DNA of 5,560 nucleotides from Paracoccaceae bacterium (GTDB lineage Bacteria > Pseudomonadota > Alphaproteobacteria > Rhodobacterales > Rhodobacteraceae), in assembly GCA_009920815.1 (NCBI GenBank), contig RFZH01000155.1, forward strand, positions 1-5,560. The letters are read 5' to 3'. The notes beneath the pieces were generated by a model. That model made no database searches. It was given only the letters and a program-made list of their open reading frames with translations, and was not told the DNA's origin. How positions within the stretch are numbered: position 1 is the first letter of the stretch; the number at the start of each line of letters is the position of its first letter. A program made the translations under genes and the position numbers. This document shows positions 1 to 5,089 of this stretch, in pieces.

Positions 1-492
1 AAGGGCGCGGCAAAAAGCTTGCTGTCAGCCTTTCCCGACAGCTTTTTCATGGAGTATTCAAGATCTATCTCTCCTGATGTGGTTGATCGCGTCAATTCTT
101 GCGCTGTTGCGCGCAAAGCGGCGCGTGGTGGCGCCGCATTTGTTCCCAAAACAACGCGAGATTGCGATGCTGTGTATCATGCAAAGACCGCCGACTATGC
201 GGCGCGGCGCCGTCAGCCCGGGGCGCAGGGTGGGGGTCTCTTGGGAGGTCTTGCCAAAGCTTTGGTAAAGGGCGCATCCGAAAGTGTGGTTGCGAACGCG
301 TATCGTCAATGTCTGCGGGACACAGGTGCCCCTCTTACGGCGGGTATCCCTAAGACGAGTGAATCAATTTCAGTTGCACCGACATTAAACCAACCGTCCG
401 CGCGAGCGGACATAAGTACAACACCGACCGCGACAATCTGCACGGGCAACTCGGCCATTATGGTCGGCGGCTCAGATTATTGTCCCAGATAG
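1..492 (+). CDS. Hypothetical protein upstream of sdhB, 5' end outside window
   Basis: The frame is open from the first base to a TAG at 490-492, giving 163 visible residues, so the true start probably lies upstream of the window. The first in-frame starts (TTG at 19, ATG at 49) have no Shine-Dalgarno sequence. I do not recognise the family. The visible part has five cysteines, a Gly/Lys/Ala-rich central stretch (GGGLLGGLAKALVKGASES), a Tyr/Arg-rich helix-like segment (VVANAYRQCLRDTG), and a Ser/Thr/Pro-rich tail ending in DYCPR. Spaced cysteines and a low-complexity tail suggest an exported or lipid-anchored protein, but no signal peptide is visible to confirm this. It lies 35 bases ahead of sdhB on the same strand with no terminator between, so it is probably co-transcribed with the succinate dehydrogenase genes. 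An assembly or accessory role in that complex is only guilt by position. Confidence 0.65.
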   Translation, partial: KGAAKSLLSAFPDSFFMEYSRSISPDVVDRVNSCAVARKAARGGAAFVPKTTRDCDAVYHAKTADYAARRRQPGAQGGGLLGGLAKALVKGASESVVANAYRQCLRDTGAPLTAGIPKTSESISVAPTLNQPSARADISTTPTATICTGNSAIMVGGSDYCPR

Positions 493-527
493 TATAGAGA
501 CGTTCCTGAGGAGAAAGGACACTTGAA

Positions 528-1307
528 ATGGTAGAGCTAACGTTACCAAAAAATTCCCGGGTCAAGACGGGTAAAACATGGCCAAAACCTACGGGTGCAA
601 ATAACCTGCGAAAGTTTCAAATTTACCGCTGGTCACCCGATGACGGTGATAACCCCCGTGTTGACACCTATTTTGTGGACATGGACAGCTGTGGCCCGAT
701 GGTATTGGATGCTTTGATTAAGATCAAAAACGAGATTGATCCTACGCTTACGTTCCGTCGTTCTTGTCGCGAGGGCATCTGTGGATCCTGCGCGATGAAT
801 ATTGATGGGATCAACACCCTTGCCTGTATTTACGGTATGGACGAAATCAAAGGCGATGTAAAAATCTATCCTTTGCCACATATGCCAGTCGTCAAGGATC
901 TTATCCCCGATTTAACGCACTTCTATGCGCAGCATGCGTCTATCATGCCATGGTTGGAAACCAAAACCAACCGTCCTGCGAAAGAATGGAAGCAATCCAT
1001 TGAAGATCGCAAGAAATTGGATGGTTTGTATGAATGTGTGATGTGTGCATCCTGTTCGACGTCTTGCCCATCTTATTGGTGGAACGGTGATCGTTATCTT
1101 GGCCCAGCAGCGTTGCTGCACGCTTATCGCTGGATCATTGACAGCCGTGACGAGGCGACAGGTGAGCGTTTGGATGAATTGGAAGATCCTTTCAAGCTGT
1201 ACCGTTGTCACACCATTATGAACTGTGCAAAGACCTGTCCCAAGGGTTTGAACCCAGCAAAAGCCATTGCCGAAATCAAAAAGATGATGGTGGAGCGCAC
1301 GGTGTAA
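528..1307 (+). CDS. sdhB: Succinate dehydrogenase iron-sulfur subunit
   Basis: This is the electron-transfer subunit of complex II: it carries electrons from FAD in SdhA through three Fe-S clusters to ubiquinone at the SdhC/SdhD membrane anchor, on the cytoplasmic face. The 259-residue protein has every expected ligand. The N-terminal ferredoxin domain holds the [2Fe-2S] cysteines C80, C85, C88 and C100. The C-terminal domain holds C170, C173, C176 and C237 for [4Fe-4S], and C180, C227 and C233 for [3Fe-4S]. The SCPSYWW motif (W185, equivalent to E. coli Trp164) and H228 (equivalent to His207) mark the quinone site. It is about 20 residues longer than E. coli SdhB, all at the N-terminus, as is common in alphaproteobacterial and mitochondrial forms. 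The ATG at 528 is preceded by AAGGA (515-519) at 8-base spacing. sdhA is not in the window and may lie upstream. A strong terminator follows. Confidence 0.98.
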   Translation: MVELTLPKNSRVKTGKTWPKPTGANNLRKFQIYRWSPDDGDNPRVDTYFVDMDSCGPMVLDALIKIKNEIDPTLTFRRSCREGICGSCAMNIDGINTLACIYGMDEIKGDVKIYPLPHMPVVKDLIPDLTHFYAQHASIMPWLETKTNRPAKEWKQSIEDRKKLDGLYECVMCASCSTSCPSYWWNGDRYLGPAALLHAYRWIIDSRDEATGERLDELEDPFKLYRCHTIMNCAKTCPKGLNPAKAIAEIKKMMVERTV

Positions 1308-1308
1308 A

Positions 1309-1338
1309 TTTGTCGGATCACTGACGTGACCCGACAAA
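1309..1338 (+). other. 3'-UTR hairpin directly after sdhB
   Basis: Two bases after the sdhB stop codon, TTTGTCGG (1309-1316) pairs with CCGACAAA (1331-1338). After one A/C mismatch the stem continues as TCAC (1318-1321) with GTGA (1326-1329) around a TGAC loop. Its 3' arm shares three A bases (1336-1338) with the 5' arm of the terminator that follows. It could protect the mRNA 3' end or reinforce termination; the sequence does not decide which. Confidence 0.6.
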
Positions 1339-1363
1339 CGCGGCGGTATTCCCGCCGCGTTTT
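1336..1363 (+). terminator. Rho-independent terminator of the sdh operon
   Basis: A perfect 11-bp stem of AAACGCGGCGG (1336-1346) with CCGCCGCGTTT (1352-1362), around the loop TATTC, runs into the run TTTT (1360-1363) followed by CATTT. This is a strong, GC-rich intrinsic terminator 28 bases after the sdhB stop. It separates the sdh transcript from the DUF1989 gene, which begins about 255 bases later and so needs its own promoter. Confidence 0.9.
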
Positions 1364-1365
1364 CA

Positions 1366-1411
1366 TTTGGGGCGTTGCCCCAAACCCCAGGATATTTGGG
1401 GACAGAAAATG
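1366..1411 (+). repeat. Composite intergenic repeat, copy 1: hairpin plus conserved tail
   Basis: A perfect 8-bp hairpin, TTTGGGGC (1366-1373) with GCCCCAAA (1377-1384) around GTT, is followed at 1386-1411 by a tail: CCCAGGATATTTG, two bases, GACAGAAAATG. The same tail occurs on the minus strand at 3753-3778 with 24 of 26 bases identical, also behind a GGGC/GCCC hairpin that follows a gene end. The CCCCA (1385-1389) and TGGGG (1397-1401) in the tail can form an alternative stem. The layout resembles intergenic elements I recall from Rhodobacterales genomes; the two copies are seen directly, the wider family is from memory. Confidence 0.75.
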
Positions 1412-1618
1412 ATTGGGTATGCGTGTTTTACAGGGTTCATTTGAGTGCTTTTTATTGTTTTAATTTGTTCAAACCGCGCCATGCGGTCGTTTGAGTGTTG
1501 TTGATATTGTATCAGGTGGTGATCAACCCGTTTTCTATGGCTAAAGAATTTGTCGTTATGGGTGCTGGACAATGCTGTCTATTGAACCCAAAGTCTTTAA
1601 AAAACTGGAGTGGAATAC
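1412..1618 (+). other. Non-coding leader region before the DUF1989 gene
   Basis: No protein is supported here. The stretch is AT-rich and holds an imperfect hairpin, AAACCGC (1471-1477) with GCGGT-CG-TTT (1483-1492), and a direct repeat TTTGAGTG at 1440-1447 and 1490-1497. The symmetric site at 1500-1527 is listed separately. No -35/-10 pair near consensus was found, although the terminator at 1336-1363 implies that a promoter lies here. Confidence 0.5.
1500..1527. promoter_or_regulatory. Candidate operator upstream of the DUF1989 gene
   Basis: Nested symmetry: outer arms GTTGAT (1500-1505) and ATCAAC (1522-1527), and an inner inverted repeat TGATA (1502-1506) - TTG - TATCA (1510-1514). Such AT-rich dyads about 100 bases before a start codon are typical binding sites for dimeric regulators such as the GntR family. 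No regulator gene is in the window, so this is a sequence-symmetry call only. Confidence 0.3.
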
Positions 1619-2467
1619 ATGATGTCTGATCAGCCAAGTGATGCGGATGAAAGACGGGCGGGGCGCCCTGTGATTTGTTACCCGAATGACACTTTGCCAC
1701 CCTTTGATCGTTCGTTTTATTTGTCTGCAAGAGACGGAGCAGAATTGGTGACACGCGTTGTTGCAGACCCGAGGGACGCGGCAAGCTTTCGTGTGGATGC
1801 AGGTCAGTTTTTTCGGATCATGAGTGTGGATGGTCCTCAGGTTGGGGATTTAAACCTGTGGAACGCGCATGATTTGTCTGAACGTTTTTATTCGGGCAAA
1901 ACACGTGCATTGCACGGAACCCACGTGACCGAGGGGGAGAGGCTTTGGTCAAGTTTCCCCTTTTTGCGTCCTATGGCGACGATCACCAAAGACACTTTGG
2001 GGTGGTACGGAATGGATGCCTTTGGCGGATCAGTTCATGATGTGATTGGGACGCGGTGCGATCCATATACGGGCAATCTTTTGTCAGGCAGTCAATATCA
2101 TCACTGTTGTCATTCAAATTTAACACGCGCGTTGGCCGATGCGACTGATTTGTCCTTGGCAGAAGCGGAAACACATGTTCACGACGTATTAAACGTTTTT
2201 ATGTGCACAGGTTTCACGCGCGACACTGGGCAATACTTTATGAAAGCAAGCCCAGTGCGTCCGGGCGATTACATTGAATTTTTTGCTGAAATAGATTTGC
2301 TGGGTGCACTATCCGCCTGCCCGGGAGGAGATTGTTCCGCTGAGCATTCCTCAAACGCTGCAGCATGCTATCCGCTGGTCGTTGAGATTTATCAACCGCG
2401 CAGCGATCGTTTGGCGGGTTGGGAACCACCACAGATAAATGGTTATGACCGTAGCCATGGCCGTTAA
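1619..2467 (+). CDS. DUF1989 / urea carboxylase-associated family protein
   Basis: The protein has 282 residues and belongs to the DUF1989 superfamily (older labels: urea amidolyase-associated protein, 'urea carboxylase-related aminomethyltransferase'). Family hallmarks are visible in order: AGQFFRI (61-67), QVGDLNLWNAHDLSERF (74-90), HD with a downstream Cys (H140, D141, C147), CHSN (C164-N167), a GDYIEFFAEIDLLGALSACPGGDCS-type segment around 216-240 with C234, and an Asn at 246. The Cys/His positions are likely metal ligands. Some relatives (CgdA/CgdB) are known as carboxyguanidine deiminase subunits that work with urea/guanidine carboxylase, but no carboxylase is nearby and this protein is longer and alone, so its substrate is unknown. 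The ATG at 1619 is chosen over the in-frame GTG at 1610 because GGAG (1607-1610) sits 8 bases before it; the ATG at 1622 is a close alternative. The stop codon abuts that of the convergent SHMT-like gene. Confidence 0.85.
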   Translation: MMSDQPSDADERRAGRPVICYPNDTLPPFDRSFYLSARDGAELVTRVVADPRDAASFRVDAGQFFRIMSVDGPQVGDLNLWNAHDLSERFYSGKTRALHGTHVTEGERLWSSFPFLRPMATITKDTLGWYGMDAFGGSVHDVIGTRCDPYTGNLLSGSQYHHCCHSNLTRALADATDLSLAEAETHVHDVLNVFMCTGFTRDTGQYFMKASPVRPGDYIEFFAEIDLLGALSACPGGDCSAEHSSNAAACYPLVVEIYQPRSDRLAGWEPPQINGYDRSHGR

Positions 2468-3670
2468 TCAGCTTTGATTCATAAAGTGCAAAGTGTTGAA
2501 GCTTTTGCGCCAATCTGCAACATCTTGATCACCCGATATCTCTGCTATCGGGAGGCCAATGCCGCAGGCCAAAAATCCACCTTTGCGCAATGTCTTTGAG
2601 GCCGCTTGCCCGCCGCCAAAGGGGGCTGCAATTATTGCGAATTGGTGGGATGCTGTTGGCCCCTTGGCAGTTTGAAAAACATCAATGTCCAAGTCCATCA
2701 GCGCCTTTGCAAGGCTTATAGATAGCTCTATCATCCTTTGTGCATAAGCTTTTCCATGATCGCGCCAGTCCAATAGGGACACTGCAAGCGCGGCTGACTT
2801 GGACGCGTCAAAATTGGCGGTCATGCCCGGAAATGCGATTTTGTCTAAACGCTCGGCCAAACCTTCATTATTTGTGACGATCAAACCAGATGGGGGGCCA
2901 CCTAGCGATTTATAGGTGCTCATTGTCATCACATCGGCACCTAGCACAAGCGGGTTTTCCCAAACACCACCCGCAATGATACCGCATTGATGCGCGGCAT
3001 CAAATAAAACTGCTGAACCCACGTCGTCCGCGATGGCGCGAATATCTTTGATTGGATGGGGTAACAAATTCAGGCTTCCGCCAATTGTTATGACCTTTGG
3101 CTTTACTGTCTGTGCCAAATCGCGCAACCCGTCGATGTCAATGGTGTATCCGTCCGTGTCGACCGGTGCAGCATGCGATACCAAGCCGTACAAGCCCGCA
3201 CATCCATCCAGATGATGTGTCACATGCCCGCCAACGGTCGCAGGGGGCACTATAATATGATCCCCTGGTTTACACAGCGCCATGAATGCGTAAAGGTTTG
3301 CAATCGCCCCAGACGCAACGCGTATTTCTGCATATTTTGCATCAAAAATTTCAGCAGCCAATTCGGCAGCGATGACTTCAATTTCTTCAATCGCCTCAAG
3401 TCCCATTTCATATTTATCGCCGGGATACCCAAGGGATGGGCGTGTGCCCATGCCGCTTGCAAGTAAAGCTTCGGCCTTTGGGTTCATGACGTTTGTGGCC
3501 GGGTTCAAATTAAAGCATTCGCGCTCGTGGATTGTGCGGTTTTGATCTGCCAAATGCGCGATACGTTTATAGAGTTCTTCGCTTGACTGCACAGACGTGT
3601 CTTGCGCAAGTTGTTGGATATACTGTTCGGCATGCAGTGGCACCCAAGGACGTTTAGCAAGATGTTTCAT
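2468..3670 (-). CDS. Divergent SHMT-like PLP-dependent enzyme
   Basis: A 400-residue fold-type I PLP enzyme related to serine hydroxymethyltransferase. PLP-site features are kept: SGA (120-122), GGHVTHH (147-153; H149 is the likely ring-stacking His), DAAH (D224, H227), and the Schiff-base lysine K254 in STYKSLGGPPSG. GYPGDKY (81-87) matches the GYPGKRY segment of SHMT. Aligning by eye to E. coli GlyA, several catalytic or folate-site residues differ: Tyr55 is P78, Glu57 is L80, Tyr65 is E88 and His228 is Y253. After GIGLP (370-374) and SGD (379-381) the expected G-x-R-x-G-T block with the carboxylate-binding Arg (E. coli Arg363) is absent, and the protein ends 19 residues later. It may be an aldolase, a 2-methylserine-type hydroxymethyltransferase or another amino-acid lyase; a housekeeping glycine hydroxymethyltransferase is unlikely. 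The start ATG (3668-3670) has only a weak GAG 7 bases upstream. Confidence 0.85.
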   Translation of the reverse strand: MKHLAKRPWVPLHAEQYIQQLAQDTSVQSSEELYKRIAHLADQNRTIHERECFNLNPATNVMNPKAEALLASGMGTRPSLGYPGDKYEMGLEAIEEIEVIAAELAAEIFDAKYAEIRVASGAIANLYAFMALCKPGDHIIVPPATVGGHVTHHLDGCAGLYGLVSHAAPVDTDGYTIDIDGLRDLAQTVKPKVITIGGSLNLLPHPIKDIRAIADDVGSAVLFDAAHQCGIIAGGVWENPLVLGADVMTMSTYKSLGGPPSGLIVTNNEGLAERLDKIAFPGMTANFDASKSAALAVSLLDWRDHGKAYAQRMIELSISLAKALMDLDIDVFQTAKGPTASHQFAIIAAPFGGGQAASKTLRKGGFLACGIGLPIAEISGDQDVADWRKSFNTLHFMNQS

Positions 3671-3704
3671 TTTTTTCTCGTCGGGTTGTTGTTTATCTGA
3701 TCGT

Positions 3705-3722
3705 TGTGCTCAGTTCAGCACA
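3705..3722. promoter_or_regulatory. Palindromic candidate operator before the SHMT-like gene
   Basis: TGTGCT (3705-3710) and AGCACA (3717-3722) form a perfect 6-bp dyad around a 6-base centre, 34 bases upstream of the SHMT-like start codon (minus strand). The size and position suit a repressor site, or an RNA hairpin in the leader. No convincing -35/-10 pair was found around it, and no regulator is encoded nearby. Confidence 0.4.
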
Positions 3723-3752
3723 TTTCACAACCAAATAAAAATCAATCGTCTA

Positions 3753-3814
3753 CATTTTCTGTCTACAAATATCCTGGGTGAATTCTGCATCGCAGAAGAG
3801 GGCAAAGCCCTTTT
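3753..3814 (-). repeat. Composite intergenic repeat, copy 2, also candidate deoD terminator
   Basis: Read on the minus strand, it begins one base after the deoD stop codon. First comes a hairpin with arms GGGC and GCCC around TTT (3799-3811 with flanking A/T pairs), then a second hairpin TTCTGC-GAT-GCAGAA (3783-3797), then the tail CCCAGGATATTTG, two bases, GACAGAAAATG (3778 down to 3753). The tail matches copy 1 (1386-1411) at 24 of 26 bases. The stacked hairpins may terminate deoD transcription, although neither is followed by a clean U-run on this strand. Copy 1 lacks the second hairpin. Confidence 0.7.
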
Positions 3815-3815
3815 G

Positions 3816-4526
3816 TCATTCCTCTCCAAATGCGGCGGATAAAGCAATTTCGACCATATCGCCAAATGACTGTTCGCGATCTTCTGGCGGCAAGGCTTCA
3901 TGCGTTATTAAATGGTCAGAGACTGTGCAAATCGCCAAGGCTTTTGCACCGTGACGTGCCGCCACGAGATAGAGCTCGGCAGCCTCCATTTCTACACCCA
4001 AAATACCATGCCGAGTCATCGTCTCGGTCAGATCTGGCCGCTCGTCATAAAAGACATCTGACGAATATATTCCACCCACATGTGTGGGTGTCCCTTTACG
4101 CCTTGCCGCTTTCACGGCCTGTTCTAATAGGTTGTAATCGGCACAGGGGGCAAAATTAAGATCGCGCATAATTCCCCGCGAAGGGGTCGACATTGTGGTC
4201 GCTGTCATTGCAATCACAACGTCGCGGACGTTTACGTGATGCTGCATTGCGCCGCATGATCCTATTCTGATCAAAGTCTTTGCGCCATAAACTGTGATCA
4301 ACTCGTTTGCGTAAATTGATAATGAGGGCATGCCCATGCCTGACCCGTGGATCGTGACAGGTTTGCCTTTGTATGTGCCTGTAAATCCAAACATGCCGCG
4401 GACCTCGTTGACCAAGCGCGGGTTGGTCAGAAAATTCTCAGCCGCCCATTTGGCGCGCCTTGGGTCCCCCGGCATAAGTACGGTTTCGGCTATGTCGTCT
4501 AGCTTTGCATTGATATGTGGTGTCAT
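3816..4526 (-). CDS. deoD: Purine nucleoside phosphorylase, DeoD type
   Basis: This enzyme cleaves purine (deoxy)ribonucleosides with phosphate to free base and (deoxy)ribose 1-phosphate, in cytoplasmic purine salvage. The 236-residue length matches the bacterial hexameric (high-molecular-weight) class; E. coli DeoD has 239. Collinear features are TPHINA at the N-terminus (H4), MPGDP with G20 and R24, R43 in VRGMFGFTGTYKG, R87 and S90 in RIGSCGA (phosphate site), GVEMEAA with E179, M180 and E181 (ribose site), and TVSDH with S203 and D204 plus R217 (base site and catalysis). The catalytic pair D204/R217 is present, so the enzyme should be active. It lies 6 bases after the GNAT gene, and its Shine-Dalgarno AGG is the last sense codon of that gene, so the two are almost certainly co-translated. 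The composite repeat follows the stop. Confidence 0.97.
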   Translation of the reverse strand: MTPHINAKLDDIAETVLMPGDPRRAKWAAENFLTNPRLVNEVRGMFGFTGTYKGKPVTIHGSGMGMPSLSIYANELITVYGAKTLIRIGSCGAMQHHVNVRDVVIAMTATTMSTPSRGIMRDLNFAPCADYNLLEQAVKAARRKGTPTHVGGIYSSDVFYDERPDLTETMTRHGILGVEMEAAELYLVAARHGAKALAICTVSDHLITHEALPPEDREQSFGDMVEIALSAAFGEE

Positions 4527-4532
4527 AGGGTT

Positions 4533-4973
4533 TTACCTGTTGTATTTTATAAAGGGTGTCACTGTCGCGATGCGATCATAGAGAGTGCGCGCCGCTGTGT
4601 TGAAATCTTGGGTTAGCCAATACACCGTTGGAGTGCCATTTGAATCAGCTGCCTGATACACGGCTTCGATCAACGCGCGCCCAACCCCCGTTCCGCGCGC
4701 TTTTGGCGCAGCATAAAGGTCTTGAAGATAACAAACGTCCTCAGGTCGCCAATTATGAGGGTGATAGATATAATGAACCAAACCTATCAATTTGCGATCT
4801 TGTTCGGCGACAAATGCGTTTTGGTTGCTGCGGTTTACGTCCAATAGCCGCGCAAAGGTAATGGCATATGTATCATCTGGAACAGTTGTCTCATAAAACT
4901 TTAGATAGTCGGTCCAAAGGTCGCGCCATTGGTCAAAATCGCTTTGTGCTAAAGTGCGAATGCTTAGTGTCAT
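4533..4973 (-). CDS. GNAT family N-acetyltransferase
   Basis: A 146-residue acetyl-CoA-dependent acetyltransferase fold; the substrate cannot be read from sequence. Motif A is clear: the strand CYLQDLYAAP (81-90), then ARGTGVGRALIEAVYQAA (92-109), with the R-G-x-G-x-G pyrophosphate-binding loop. The following YWLTQDFNTAARTLYDRIA (118-136) is motif B, with the usual N-x-x-A-x-x-L-Y pattern. An aromatic N-terminal helix (WRDLWTDYLKFY) resembles small HPA2-like acetyltransferases. The start at ATG 4971-4973 is chosen because GAGGA sits 6 bases upstream; an in-frame TTG at 5021 would place the N-terminus in the likely promoter and adds an unrelated 16-residue stretch. It is the first gene of an operon with deoD. 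A role in purine salvage is not implied by its sequence. Confidence 0.88.
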   Translation of the reverse strand: MTLSIRTLAQSDFDQWRDLWTDYLKFYETTVPDDTYAITFARLLDVNRSNQNAFVAEQDRKLIGLVHYIYHPHNWRPEDVCYLQDLYAAPKARGTGVGRALIEAVYQAADSNGTPTVYWLTQDFNTAARTLYDRIATVTPFIKYNR

Positions 4974-4992
4974 TTTCTGTCCTCGTACCGCT

Positions 4993-5021
4993 AATAGAGA
5001 ACAGTGGCAGATCAAGTGCAA
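4993..5021 (-). promoter_or_regulatory. Candidate promoter of the GNAT-deoD operon
   Basis: On the minus strand, TTGCAC (5021-5016) and TCTATT (4998-4993) are separated by exactly 17 bases, with the -10 ending 20 bases before the GNAT start codon. Matches to consensus are 3 of 6 and 4 of 6, so this is a position-supported guess. If right, the transcript has a short leader holding the GAGGA ribosome site. Confidence 0.4.
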
Positions 5022-5033
5022 GTTGAATTTTTC

Positions 5034-5062
5034 TTGACATCAGGGCAGGGCTCCTCTGAGCA
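5034..5062 (+). promoter_or_regulatory. Candidate promoter of the VOC-protein gene
   Basis: A perfect -35 hexamer TTGACA (5034-5039) lies 50 bases before the VOC start. At 17-base spacing the -10 position reads TGAGCA, which is poor; CATGAA at 5061-5066 is closer in composition but too far. The divergent arrangement with the GNAT operon requires a plus-strand promoter in this 116-base spacer, and this is the best candidate. Confidence 0.35.
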
Positions 5063-5089
5063 TGAATGAGACTGTGAAAAGGTTTAGAC

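Noticed and set aside
21..47. Terminator-like hairpin GCTGTC-N10-GACAGC followed by TTTTT.
   Set aside because: It lies inside the frame that is open from the window start, the stem is only 6 bp and the loop is 10 bases. It would be real only if the first gene starts at 49, which has no ribosome site.
77..268. Plus-strand frame starting at 77 with a hydrophobic N-terminus (MWLIASILALL), overlapping a TGA as TGATG, suggesting a signal peptide and a frameshift into the longer frame.
   Set aside because: The longer frame is open from base 1 and reads as a continuous plausible protein through this region, so no frameshift is needed. The hydrophobic stretch is quickly followed by unrelated basic sequence.
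912..1337. Long minus-strand open frame opposite sdhB (and a similar one at 633-881).
   Set aside because: It is antisense to a gene with all cofactor ligands in place, has no ribosome site and encodes no recognisable protein.
2470..2535. Frameshift in the SHMT-like gene restoring the missing C-terminal block.
   Set aside because: The alternative minus-strand frame here reads RVIKMLQIGAKASTLCTL and then stops. MLQIG only loosely resembles G-x-R-x-G and the similarity does not continue; the third frame has a stop at once.
4974..5021. N-terminal extension of the GNAT protein to a TTG at 5021.
   Set aside because: The ATG at 4971-4973 has a good GAGGA ribosome site, the extension does not fit the GNAT fold, and it would overlap the likely promoter.
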